The translations under genes and the position numbers were made by a program. A stretch of DNA of 64,000 nucleotides, taken from Xenorhabdus doucetiae (GTDB lineage: Bacteria > Pseudomonadota > Gammaproteobacteria > Enterobacterales > Enterobacteriaceae). The notes beneath the pieces are model-generated. The model made no database searches and had not been told where the DNA came from. It was given only the letters and a program-made list of their open reading frames with translations. The stretch covers positions 1,550,001 to 1,614,000 of the forward strand of contig NZ_FO704550.1 of assembly GCF_000968195.1 (NCBI RefSeq). Direction: 5' to 3'. Below, one piece after another: positions 55,132 through 63,818 of this stretch (within the stretch, counting starts at the first letter, position 1; the number at the start of each line of letters is the position of its first letter).

Positions 55132-57042
55132 ATGTCATTAATCAATTTATCGGGTGCTTGGTTATCATTCAGTGACGCGCCGTTGTTGGATAATGCTGAA
55201 CTGCACATCGAAGAAAACGAAAGAGTGTGTTTGGTTGGGCGAAATGGTGCGGGGAAATCCACCTTGTTGCGCGTGCTGGCAAAAGAGCAGCCATTGGATG
55301 ACGGTCAGGTGATTTATGAACAAGATCTGATTGTTGCGCGCTTACAGCAAGATCCTCCCCGTGACGTAGAAGGCACGGTGTTTGATTTTGTTGCTGAAGG
55401 GGTAAAAGAGCAGGCTGAATACCTTAAAGCGTTCCACCATGCTTCGCATCTGGTCGAAACCGATCCCAGTGAGAAGAACCTCAACCGTTTGGCCGAGTTG
55501 CAGGAAGTGCTGGATATCCGCGGCCTCTGGTCACTGGATAGCCGGATTAGCGATGTGTTGAAACAGCTCTCCTTGCCGGCCGAAGCGAAACTCTCTTCAT
55601 TGTCGGGAGGCTGGTTACGTAAGGCCGCATTGGGCAGGGCGCTGGTTTGCGCGCCAAAAGTGCTGTTTCTTGATGAACCGACCAACCATCTTGATATTGA
55701 TACCATCGAATGGCTGGAGAATTTCCTGAAAGACTTTAATGGCAGTCTGGTGTTTATTTCCCATGACCGCTCATTCATTCGCACTATGGCGACGCGGATT
55801 GTTGATCTGGATCGCGGAAAGCTGACTTCATGGCCGGGAAATTACGATAAGTATCTGGAAGGAAAAGAAGAGGCTCTGCGGGTTGAAGAGCTGCAAAATG
55901 CTGAGTTTGACAAAAAACTGGCGCAGGAAGAAGTTTGGATCCGTCAGGGCATTAAAGCACGCCGTACCCGAAATGAAGGCCGGGTCAGGGCATTGAAAGC
56001 ACTCCGTGTAGAACGCTCTGAACGCCGCAATGTGATGGGAACCGCGAAAATGCAGGTCGAGGAAGCGACCCGTTCCGGTAAGATTGTCTTTGAAATGGAA
56101 AATGTCAATTACCAGATTGGCGATAAAACATTGGTCAAAAATTTCTCGGCTCAAATTCAACGCGGTGACAAAATTGCGTTGGTGGGGCCAAATGGCTGCG
56201 GTAAAACGACATTATTGAAGTTAATGTTGGGCGATTTGTCAGCAGACAGTGGGCGCATTCATTGTGGTACAAAACTTGAAGTAGCTTATTTTGATCAGCA
56301 TCGTGCCGCACTGGACCCGGATAAAACTGTCATGGATAACCTCGCCGAAGGTAAACAGGAAGTGATGGTTAATGGACGTGCCCGCCATGTACTGGGTTAT
56401 TTACAAGATTTCCTTTTCCATCCCAAACGCGCAATGACCCCGGTGCGGGCACTGTCCGGTGGTGAACGCAATCGCCTGTTGCTGGCGCGTCTATTCTTGA
56501 AACCCAGCAACTTGCTTATTCTGGATGAACCGACTAATGACCTTGATGTTGAAACATTAGAATTACTTGAAGAATTGGTTGACGGTTATACCGGAACGGT
56601 GATTCTGGTGAGCCATGACCGTCAATTTGTGGATAATTCCGTCACGGAATGCTGGATTTTTGAAGGTAACGGCGAAATAAACCCTTATGTCGGGGGATAT
56701 TACGATGCGCAACAGCAACGGGCGCAAACTGTTTCCCTGCGTCAAGCCCCGGAGAAGAAGGCCAATATTGAGAATAAGGCAGTAAAACCGAAAGAATCGC
56801 CTAAACGGACAAACAATAAGATAAGTTACCATTTACGGCGTGAATTAGAACAACTACCATTATTGTTGGAGAAATTAGAAGCAGAGATAAATCAACTGCA
56901 ATCTCAGGTCAGTGACCCGGAATTCTTCAACCAATCACATGAAATTACGCAACATGTTCTGAATGAATTGGCAAATAAAGAACAAGCATTGGAAATGGCT
57001 TTTGATCGCTGGCAGGAATTGGAAACAATGAAAAATGGATGA
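55132..57042 (+). CDS. uup: ABC-F ATPase Uup
   Basis: Uup is a soluble ABC-F protein linked to ribosome function and to precise excision of transposons in E. coli. The 636 residues hold two ABC domains, with Walker A GRNGAGKST (about residue 36) and GPNGCGKTT (about residue 352). The signatures are LSGGWLRKAALGRAL and LSGGERNRLLLARLF. The C-terminal region from about residue 560 is a coiled coil that binds DNA in E. coli Uup. The start at 55132 (MSLINLSGAWLSFSDAPLLD) matches the family; the frame continues upstream inside rlmKL. Confidence 0.97.
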   Translation: MSLINLSGAWLSFSDAPLLDNAELHIEENERVCLVGRNGAGKSTLLRVLAKEQPLDDGQVIYEQDLIVARLQQDPPRDVEGTVFDFVAEGVKEQAEYLKAFHHASHLVETDPSEKNLNRLAELQEVLDIRGLWSLDSRISDVLKQLSLPAEAKLSSLSGGWLRKAALGRALVCAPKVLFLDEPTNHLDIDTIEWLENFLKDFNGSLVFISHDRSFIRTMATRIVDLDRGKLTSWPGNYDKYLEGKEEALRVEELQNAEFDKKLAQEEVWIRQGIKARRTRNEGRVRALKALRVERSERRNVMGTAKMQVEEATRSGKIVFEMENVNYQIGDKTLVKNFSAQIQRGDKIALVGPNGCGKTTLLKLMLGDLSADSGRIHCGTKLEVAYFDQHRAALDPDKTVMDNLAEGKQEVMVNGRARHVLGYLQDFLFHPKRAMTPVRALSGGERNRLLLARLFLKPSNLLILDEPTNDLDVETLELLEELVDGYTGTVILVSHDRQFVDNSVTECWIFEGNGEINPYVGGYYDAQQQRAQTVSLRQAPEKKANIENKAVKPKESPKRTNNKISYHLRRELEQLPLLLEKLEAEINQLQSQVSDPEFFNQSHEITQHVLNELANKEQALEMAFDRWQELETMKNG

Positions 57043-57091
57043 TCGCTGCCGCACAAAAGAAACTGGTGAGCTTTGCTAAAGGAGAAACACT

Positions 57092-58360
57092 TTGTGTTCC
57101 AACAATCACCAGCATGACAAGCTGGTTCTTTGTCCCCAATGCGACATGCTGGTGGCTGTGCCTGATTTGGAACAAGGGAAAAAGGCGGTTTGCCCACGGT
57201 GTCACGCGTTACTGACAGCAAAGTGGAAAGAACCGCGTAATCAACCAACAGGCTATGCGTTAAGTGCACTCATCATGCTCTTTCTCGCTTGCCTGTTTCC
57301 TTTTGTCAGTATGAGTGTAGCGGGGATGGTGAGTGAAATAACGTTAACTCAGATCCCCAAGGTGATGTTCAGTGAAGACTATTCCAGCATGGCGGTGTTT
57401 TTCCTGATCTTTGTCCAGCTTGTACCGACATTTTGTATGATTGCCATCATCCTCTTATGTCAGAACGTCAAAATGGCGCGCCGCTTGAAAATAGAGCTGG
57501 CGCGTATTTTGTTTCAGATGAAAACGTGGTGTATGGCAGAAATCTTCCTCGCGGGCGTGCTGGTGAGCTTTGTTAAACTGATGGCGCATGGCGAAATCAG
57601 CATCGGCCTGAGTTTTTTCCCTTACTGCCTGTTCTGCCTGTTTCAGGTCAGGGCATTTCAGTGTCTCGACAGACATTGGTTTTGGAATGAAATCGCACCG
57701 GCGCCTACAGTTTGCCAACCCTTGCAGGCGGGAAAACCTGGCCTGGTGCAAGGAGTCAGGCTGTGCCAGTGCTGTACCGCAATCTTGCCTGCCCAACAAT
57801 CTCGCTGCCCTCGTTGCCACACAAGGGGGAATGCTCGCCGTCGCAATAGCCTTCAGTACACAATGGCTCTGCTAATAACATCAGCCATACTTTATATTCC
57901 GGCGAATGTTTTGCCGATTATGGTTACTCAGGCTTTGGGGCAACAAATTAATTCCACCATTCTGGAAGGGATTATTTTACTTTGGAGTTCAGGCTCTTAT
58001 CCGGTTGCTATGGTCATTTTTATTGCCAGTATCATGGTGCCGATTTTGAAAATGCTGGCAATTAGTTGGTTATGCTGGGATGCAACCAGCCAAACGAACC
58101 ATGATTCCGAAAAGATGAACTTCATTTATGAAATGGTGGAATTTGTTGGGCGTTGGTCAATGATTGATGTATTCGTTATTGCCGTGCTATCCGCACTGGT
58201 TCGCATGGGGCAACTGATGAGTATCTATCCTGCCTTGGGAGCCGTACTGTTTGCACTGGTGGTTATTTTGACGATGTTTGCATCAACCATGTTCGATCCG
58301 CGGTTAACTTGGGACAAAGCCAATCGAAAATTTGAGCGACATAAAAATGAGGAGTCGTAA
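57092..58360 (+). CDS. pqiA: Intermembrane transport protein PqiA
   Basis: PqiA is the inner-membrane part of the PqiABC lipid transport system that links the inner and outer membranes. The 422 residues have two homologous halves, each with a zinc-ribbon (CPQCDML and CPRCHA; CQCCTA and CPRCHT) and about four membrane helices, and share FVGRWSMIDVFVIAVLSALV with E. coli. The start is an unusual TTG at 57092 with AAAGGAG seven bases upstream. It gives MCSNNHQHDKLVLC, which aligns with the E. coli start MCEHHHA; no ATG fits better. Confidence 0.94.
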   Translation: MCSNNHQHDKLVLCPQCDMLVAVPDLEQGKKAVCPRCHALLTAKWKEPRNQPTGYALSALIMLFLACLFPFVSMSVAGMVSEITLTQIPKVMFSEDYSSMAVFFLIFVQLVPTFCMIAIILLCQNVKMARRLKIELARILFQMKTWCMAEIFLAGVLVSFVKLMAHGEISIGLSFFPYCLFCLFQVRAFQCLDRHWFWNEIAPAPTVCQPLQAGKPGLVQGVRLCQCCTAILPAQQSRCPRCHTRGNARRRNSLQYTMALLITSAILYIPANVLPIMVTQALGQQINSTILEGIILLWSSGSYPVAMVIFIASIMVPILKMLAISWLCWDATSQTNHDSEKMNFIYEMVEFVGRWSMIDVFVIAVLSALVRMGQLMSIYPALGAVLFALVVILTMFASTMFDPRLTWDKANRKFERHKNEES

Positions 58361-58361
58361 G

Positions 58362-60011
58362 GTGACGGATAAAGAAGAAGATCTGACTCAGGCCAGAATT
58401 CGTAAACTTAAGAGTTGGTCACCTGTATGGATCGTACCCATTATCACGGTGCTTATTGGGGCTTGGATACTGTTTTATCATTTCAGTCATCAGGGGCCAG
58501 AAGTCACACTGATAACGTCCAATGCGGAAGGTATTGAGGCAGGTAAAACGAAGATTAAAAGCCGCAGTGTTGACGTTGGCGTCGTTGAAAGCGTGTCTTT
58601 GAGCGAAAACCTGGGGCAAGTTATCATTAAAGCCCGCCTCAATGATGGTATGGAGCGCTTACTGCATAAAGATACGGCTTTCTGGGTAGTGAAACCCCAG
58701 ATTGGCCGTGAGGGTGTTTCTGGCCTGAGTACCTTACTGTCCGGGGTTTTTATCGAATTACAGCCCGGCACAGAAGACGGGGAAGAAAACCGCTTTTCAT
58801 TGCTTGAAGCCCCACCGCTTGCTTCCCCTGACGCAAAAGGGATTCGCCTTATTCTGACCAGCGACAAAGCAGGGCGATTAACGCCTGGCGATCCGGTGTT
58901 ATTTCGGGGGTATCGCGTAGGTTCCGTTGAGGCCGGCACTTTCGATCCCACCTCCCGATTGGTTCGTTATCAAATTTTTGTTAAAGCCCCTTATGACGCT
59001 TTGCTGACCACCAATGTCAGATTCTGGAAAGACAGCGGTGTCACGTTTGACATGTCATCACAAGGCATACGGGTTGAAGTGGCTTCATTATCAACTCTGT
59101 TTGGTGCTGGTGTGAGTTTTGACGTGCCGAAAGGCTGGGAGCTGGGTAATCCCGTTAAAGAAAAGGAAATTTTCACACTTTATGATAGTGAGAAAAATAT
59201 CCAAAACGCACTTTATACAGAACATACCGATTTTTTATTATTTTTCTCTGATTCTGTGCGTGGTTTGCAGCCGGGAGCGCCGGTCGAATTCCGGGGTATT
59301 CGGGTAGGAACGGTCGCAAAAGTTCCTTTTTCTATCGAAGGCATTAAGCAGCGTATCGACAATGACTTCCGTATCCCTGTCCTGATTCATGTTGAGCCTG
59401 GTCGATTTGTCAAAGAGTTAGGTAATGGACTTAACACAGACAAAGAATTAAAAGAAACGATTGCACGAGGCTTAAGAGCCACGTTGAAGTCAGGCAATTT
59501 ATTGACAGGTGCGTTGTTTATTGATCTGGACTTTTTCGCTAATGAGAAACCCTGGGAAGGCCCATATGAAATCGCAGGTTATAAAACCCTGCCTACGGTA
59601 AGTGGTGGTTTGGCGCAAATTCAACAGAAAGTCATCATGGCATTGGATAAGATCAATGGCATGCCGATAGAACCGGTTTTTGTTCAGGCAACGCAGACAC
59701 TGGAAGAGAGCCGGAAAACCATTAAAACAGCCCAGAAAACAATGGATGAGTTAAACCGTATTCTTGCGAGTAAAGAAGCACAGGGGCTACCTAAAGATAT
59801 ACAAAATACATTACATGAGTTGAATCGCAGTATGCGGGGCATTCAGCCAGGCTCACCCGCTTATAGTCAATTGATGGATAATATGCAGCGGTTGGATCAG
59901 GTATTACGTGAATTGCAACCTGTTTTGCAGACACTCAATAATAAGAGTAATGCCTTGGTATTTGAAGCAGAAGCGGTCAAAGATCCTGAACCTAAAAAGG
60001 CACCTAACTGA
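58362..60011 (+). CDS. pqiB: Intermembrane transport protein PqiB (MCE domains)
   Basis: PqiB forms a hexameric periplasmic tube of MCE domains that carries phospholipid between membranes. The 549 residues have one N-terminal membrane anchor (VWIVPIITVLIGAWILFYHF, about residue 20) and three MCE repeats, for example GDPVLFRGYRVGSVE and GAPVEFRGIRVGTVAKVPF. A C-terminal helical needle ends in ALVFEAEAVKDPEPKK. The GTG at 58362 is supported by GAGGAG upstream and lies just after the pqiA stop; ATG 58347 is inside pqiA. Confidence 0.92.
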   Translation: MTDKEEDLTQARIRKLKSWSPVWIVPIITVLIGAWILFYHFSHQGPEVTLITSNAEGIEAGKTKIKSRSVDVGVVESVSLSENLGQVIIKARLNDGMERLLHKDTAFWVVKPQIGREGVSGLSTLLSGVFIELQPGTEDGEENRFSLLEAPPLASPDAKGIRLILTSDKAGRLTPGDPVLFRGYRVGSVEAGTFDPTSRLVRYQIFVKAPYDALLTTNVRFWKDSGVTFDMSSQGIRVEVASLSTLFGAGVSFDVPKGWELGNPVKEKEIFTLYDSEKNIQNALYTEHTDFLLFFSDSVRGLQPGAPVEFRGIRVGTVAKVPFSIEGIKQRIDNDFRIPVLIHVEPGRFVKELGNGLNTDKELKETIARGLRATLKSGNLLTGALFIDLDFFANEKPWEGPYEIAGYKTLPTVSGGLAQIQQKVIMALDKINGMPIEPVFVQATQTLEESRKTIKTAQKTMDELNRILASKEAQGLPKDIQNTLHELNRSMRGIQPGSPAYSQLMDNMQRLDQVLRELQPVLQTLNNKSNALVFEAEAVKDPEPKKAPN

Positions 60012-60625
60012 TGAAAAAATTGATGGCAAGATTGGCATTTTTTATCACTGCCAGTGTATTTATTGTTGGAAGTGGGCTTATTTCGGGGTGTAGCAGTCGT
60101 CAACCACAAAAAACCTATTATCAGTTACCGATCTTGACCCACTTAGCATCGGAAAAAGAGTCGGAAGGCAAGTTGGGGGCTAAACATGAACGGCAGCTAT
60201 GGGTAAAAAGGGTTAACCTTTCTGACTATCTTGCCGCTCCCGGCATTGCGTATCAGACGGGAAAGGTGAGCTATATCAATGCGTCGAACCATTTATGGGC
60301 CAGCCCATTGCAACAACAATTACAACAAATATTGATCTCTGAACTGAGCGCGGCATTTCCACATCGTTTGGTGTCTGGACAGGAATTAGAACCAGACGCA
60401 GATGCGTTGGATATCACAATAACGGCTTTTCACGGGCGCTATGATGGTCAGGTATTGATTGAAGGTTACTGGCTATTGTCTAACCCAGATAAGGTAATTA
60501 AGCGGCCATTTAACCTTAAGCTGAAACAGGAAAAAGATGGCTATGCTGAATTAGTTCTTACTTTGGCAAAGGGTTATAGCCAGTTAGCCGAATCTATCGC
60601 CAGACAACTCTCTTTGCAACGTTAA
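60011..60625 (+). CDS. pqiC: Outer-membrane lipoprotein PqiC (YmbA)
   Basis: PqiC anchors the tip of PqiB at the outer membrane. The 204-residue protein has a lipoprotein signal with the lipobox LISGC (Cys about residue 27) and an ABC-type transport auxiliary domain with YYQLP near the start and the EGYWLLSNPDKVI region. Its ATG overlaps the pqiB stop by one base (TGATG). It is about 17 residues longer than E. coli PqiC, mostly at the signal region. rmf, which follows in E. coli, is not present. Confidence 0.93.
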   Translation: MKKLMARLAFFITASVFIVGSGLISGCSSRQPQKTYYQLPILTHLASEKESEGKLGAKHERQLWVKRVNLSDYLAAPGIAYQTGKVSYINASNHLWASPLQQQLQQILISELSAAFPHRLVSGQELEPDADALDITITAFHGRYDGQVLIEGYWLLSNPDKVIKRPFNLKLKQEKDGYAELVLTLAKGYSQLAESIARQLSLQR

Positions 60626-60630
60626 CAAGC

Positions 60631-60652
60631 CACCTCCGCCATCGCGGAGGTG
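60631..60652. terminator. Hairpin between convergent pqiC and fabA
   Basis: CACCTCCGC and GCGGAGGTG form a GC-rich stem with a four-base loop six bases after the pqiC stop. No T-run follows on the + strand. Confidence 0.55.
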
Positions 60653-60706
60653 CTCAGCATTGGCAACAGAGAAGTTGATAAACTTTTGGTTGCCAATGTG
60701 AATGGA

Positions 60707-61225
60707 TTAAAAAGCACTGGTATCTTTAAACAAGCCTACTTTCAAATCAGTCGCAGTATAAATCAGTTTACCATCGACCAGAACCTCACCATCAGCCAGT
60801 CCCATAATTAATTTGCGATTAATGACACGCTTAAAATTAATGCGATAGGTCACTTTCTTGGCCGTTGGTAATACTTGCCCGGTGAATTTGACTTCCCCAA
60901 CACCGAGTGCGCGGCCTTTGCCTTCTCCGCCAACCCAGCCCAGGAAGAAACCCACAAGCTGCCACATGGCATCAAGGCCAAGGCAGCCCGGCATAACAGG
61001 ATCATTGACAAAATGACAATCAAAAAACCACAACTCAGGGTTGATGTCGAGTTCAGCTTCGACATACCCCTTATCGTAAGTACCACCGGTTTCTGACATT
61101 TTCGTGATGCGATCCATCATCAGCATATTGCCAGAAGGCAGCGGTGGCCCATTCTCACCAAACAATTTACCTTGCCCGGAGGCGTGAAGTTCTTCTTTCG
61201 TGTAGGACTCTTGTTTTTTAAACAT
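60707..61225 (-). CDS. fabA: 3-hydroxydecanoyl-ACP dehydratase/isomerase FabA
   Basis: FabA dehydrates 3-hydroxydecanoyl-ACP and isomerises it to the cis-3 enoyl form, the first step of unsaturated fatty acid synthesis. The 172 residues match E. coli exactly in length. The active-site His lies in FFDCHFVNDPVMPGCLGLDA (about residue 71) and the Asp in PGCLGLD. I start at the codon ending at 61225 (MFKKQESYTKEELH) rather than six codons upstream. FabR and FadR operators lie in front. Confidence 0.98.
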   Translation of the reverse strand: MFKKQESYTKEELHASGQGKLFGENGPPLPSGNMLMMDRITKMSETGGTYDKGYVEAELDINPELWFFDCHFVNDPVMPGCLGLDAMWQLVGFFLGWVGGEGKGRALGVGEVKFTGQVLPTAKKVTYRINFKRVINRKLIMGLADGEVLVDGKLIYTATDLKVGLFKDTSAF

Positions 61226-61264
61226 ACTCTCAGGTTGCCTCATAATCGTGTAAGGCTAGAGAAT

Positions 61265-61282
61265 AGCGTACACTTGTACGCT
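61265..61282 (-). promoter_or_regulatory. FabR operator of fabA
   Basis: AGCGTACAAGTGTACGCT on the - strand is a near-perfect palindrome and matches the known FabR site. It is 40 bases before the fabA start. FabR represses fabA and fabB according to unsaturated acyl thioester levels. Confidence 0.85.
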
Positions 61283-61283
61283 C

Positions 61284-61300
61284 AACAACTCCGATCAGAT
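61284..61300 (-). promoter_or_regulatory. FadR operator of fabA
   Basis: ATCTGATCGGAGTTGTT on the - strand closely matches the E. coli fabA FadR site, where FadR activates transcription. It abuts the FabR box with one base between. Confidence 0.8.
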
Positions 61301-61310
61301 AACGATGGAG

Positions 61311-63119
61311 TTAACCTAGCCAGCGTAAAAACCATGGAAGTCGAGGTCGTTCTTGAATATTAGCCTGTGTAATGCGTTCACGTATCATGGCTAACAAGTG
61401 TTCTTTTTGTAGATCATTCTGTTGATCATGCTCTTGTAGGTCAGGATCATGCGGATCATAGTAGAGCATACCCGTTAACAGTGACGCAGCTTCAGAGACA
61501 TGCTCAACCGCCCAAATATGAAATTGCCCATTTTTTACCGCATTAATAACATCTTGGTTCAGGCACAAATGTTGAATATTTGCGACTGGAATAATGACAC
61601 CTTGATGGCCGGTTAGCTCGCGGTGGCGACATATGCGGAAGAAACCCTCAATTTTTTCATTAACGCCACCGATAGGCTGTACATAACCGAATTGATCCAC
61701 CGCACCCGTCACGGCAATTTGCTGATCGATAGGCTGTTGTGACAAGGTGCTGATAAGGGCGCATAATTCGGCGAGTGACGCGCTGTCCCCATCTATTTCA
61801 CCATAGGATTGTTCAAATACGATAGAAGCAGAGAACGGCTGTGGTTGATCTAATTTCAATTCAGAAATTAAATAAGCCTGCATAATCATCATGCCTTTTG
61901 CATGAATGTTGCCGCCTAACTCAACCTTACGTTCCACATCAACAAATTCCCCATCCCCTAAGTGCGCAACACAACTGATACGGGAAGGTTCTCCCAGTGG
62001 GGTAGGGTGCCCGGGATATTCGAGTACGGATAACCCATTGATTTGGCCAATAACTGAGCCTTGCGTATGAATCAATACCTGACCTTTCAGAATTTCATCC
62101 ATACTGCGTTCGGCCAAATAGCCATGACGCCAAATACGATTATTTTCCGCTTGTTGCAGGGAATGTTGGGTAATCTGTTGTTCCTGATGATAATTGGCCG
62201 CGGCTGCTAATTTCTGCTGCAACCATTGCATATCCAGTGGCAACCGGCATTGATCTTCGGTATAACGCACAGCGAGTTTAATTAACTCAGGCCAGGCATC
62301 GGCGCTCAGTGGCGGCAAGTTTTGCTGCTGAATGATCCCATTAACGTATCGGCACCATACCGCCAAATCATCTTCTTCATGAAAGGGCATATCCAGCTCA
62401 AATTCGCCATACAACGCGCTGCTTGCCAGTTCAGGTTCAATGGCTTGTAGCTCTTCGAGACTGAGCCTGTCTCCGACCAAAACCAGACGCAGATCCAATT
62501 CCATTGACGGTATCGGTAAGGGGAGAGAGCGGTTTTCATCGTGAGAAAGCCAATCAAAACGACGCTGAATAATCATCTGCTTGAGACGAACCCACATCAA
62601 TGGCTGCGAGAGCAGGGTACGCAGGGGCAAAACCAAGACCCCCCCGTTGACCTGATGGATAAGACCGGGTTGCAGTTGAATGACCTCTTGATAGGTATAG
62701 AGATTGCCGAACAATTGCTCAGGTTCAATCCACTCACGGTAAGCAACGCGCTTGGTTGGCGCAAAAAGCCCTTCGCCTGAAGAGTGCCAAGTCATGGTTT
62801 GATGCTCTATCTGATAATAACCGCCGATATCTGGACAGTCCTTCGGCAACAAAGAGGAAATGGCATCGGATAAAAGGGACAGATAAACATCACTCTCTTC
62901 TGCCTTTAACAGCATAAAAGGTTGACGCAGGGAGGTCTGACAAAAAAGGGATAACCCATTGTGCAGTCTGGGTTGAACCACATCCATTGTGATGGGGGAC
63001 AATTCAGCGACAGAATTAAAGAGGGCCTGATAAGGCGCATTGTTTGGCTGTAATGCCTGCCAGTCTAGTTTTATATTCGTCAAAGTGATAGCTACGTCAT
63101 AGAGTAAACAAGGAAACAT
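61311..63119 (-). CDS. lonH: Lon-like protease LonH (YcbZ)
   Basis: This is a Lon-family protein with an uncharacterised cellular role. The 602 residues have a diverged, probably inactive AAA region and a C-terminal S16 protease domain. The catalytic Ser is in YGEIDGDSASLAELCA (about residue 452) and the Lys in GGVNEKIEGFF (about residue 495). The outermost ATG at 63119 follows a TATAAT by only four bases, so it may be too close to the transcript start. A TTG at 63083 (start LTNIKLDW) aligns with the E. coli start MTITKLAW and may be the true one. Only the FadR and FabR sites separate its stop from fabA. Confidence 0.9.
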   Translation of the reverse strand: MFPCLLYDVAITLTNIKLDWQALQPNNAPYQALFNSVAELSPITMDVVQPRLHNGLSLFCQTSLRQPFMLLKAEESDVYLSLLSDAISSLLPKDCPDIGGYYQIEHQTMTWHSSGEGLFAPTKRVAYREWIEPEQLFGNLYTYQEVIQLQPGLIHQVNGGVLVLPLRTLLSQPLMWVRLKQMIIQRRFDWLSHDENRSLPLPIPSMELDLRLVLVGDRLSLEELQAIEPELASSALYGEFELDMPFHEEDDLAVWCRYVNGIIQQQNLPPLSADAWPELIKLAVRYTEDQCRLPLDMQWLQQKLAAAANYHQEQQITQHSLQQAENNRIWRHGYLAERSMDEILKGQVLIHTQGSVIGQINGLSVLEYPGHPTPLGEPSRISCVAHLGDGEFVDVERKVELGGNIHAKGMMIMQAYLISELKLDQPQPFSASIVFEQSYGEIDGDSASLAELCALISTLSQQPIDQQIAVTGAVDQFGYVQPIGGVNEKIEGFFRICRHRELTGHQGVIIPVANIQHLCLNQDVINAVKNGQFHIWAVEHVSEAASLLTGMLYYDPHDPDLQEHDQQNDLQKEHLLAMIRERITQANIQERPRLPWFLRWLG

Positions 63120-63265
63120 TTATTATACAAGATTAAGCCGTGAACCAACATGCCAGAATTTTGCAAGAAACGCCATTTGAGCCAGCGTTTTTATTACTTG
63201 TAAAATATGCCAATATTCGTGTTGCTATAGGCAAATTAAAGAAATAATTGCTATGCTTAATTTAA

Positions 63266-63278
63266 GTTACGCTGTCAC
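63266..63278. promoter_or_regulatory. matS-like site just upstream of matP
   Basis: GTTACGCTGTCAC matches the MatP consensus GTGACRNYGTCAC in 12 of 13 positions. It ends 11 bases before the matP start codon, where a bound MatP could repress its own gene. This is an inference. Confidence 0.4.
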
Positions 63279-63289
63279 TGAGAGATGAA

Positions 63290-63739
63290 ATGAAATATCA
63301 ACAATTGGAAAATCTGGAATGTGGCTGGAAATGGGCTTATTTGGCAAAAAAACACCGTGAAGGTGAGCCGATTACTAAATACATTGAAAAAAGTGCCGCA
63401 CAAGATGCAGTCAATAACTTAATGAATTTAGAAAGCGAGCCAGTCAAGGTACTAAAATGGATTGCCCAGCATATGAATCCGGATTTATCCAACCGAATGA
63501 AGCAAACGATTCGGGCACGGCGTAAACGTCATTTTAATGCTGAACACCAACACTCGCGTAAGAAATCCATTGATTTGGATTTTCATGTCTGGCAGCGGCT
63601 TTCAGCACTTTCCCAACGGCGCGGCAATACCTTGTCAGAAACGATCATACAGCTATTGGAAGATGCTGAATATCGGGAAAAATATACGCATCAAATGTCG
63701 AGTTTGAAGCAGGATTTGGAAGCAATATTAGGCAAATAG
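63290..63739 (+). CDS. matP: Ter macrodomain protein MatP
   Basis: MatP binds matS sites, condenses the replication terminus region, displaces MukBEF from it and links it to the divisome through ZapB. The 149 residues have an N-terminal four-helix part (LECGWKWAYLAKKHREGEPI), a ribbon-helix-helix DNA-binding part (KKSIDLDFHVWQRLSALSQR, about residue 93) and a C-terminal coiled coil. It is divergent from lonH and converges with ompA, as in E. coli. Confidence 0.96.
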   Translation: MKYQQLENLECGWKWAYLAKKHREGEPITKYIEKSAAQDAVNNLMNLESEPVKVLKWIAQHMNPDLSNRMKQTIRARRKRHFNAEHQHSRKKSIDLDFHVWQRLSALSQRRGNTLSETIIQLLEDAEYREKYTHQMSSLKQDLEAILGK

Positions 63740-63770
63740 CTTCCTAATAAACAGAAAAATAGCTGAAAAA

Positions 63771-63797
63771 CAAAAACCCCATTAAATGGGGTTTTTG
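63771..63797. terminator. Bidirectional terminator between matP and ompA
   Basis: CAAAAACCCCAT and ATGGGGTTTTTG pair over 12 bases with a three-base loop. The symmetric A and T runs suit both convergent genes. Confidence 0.9.
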
Positions 63798-63818
63798 ATA
63801 AATCAATTATAACAGTAT

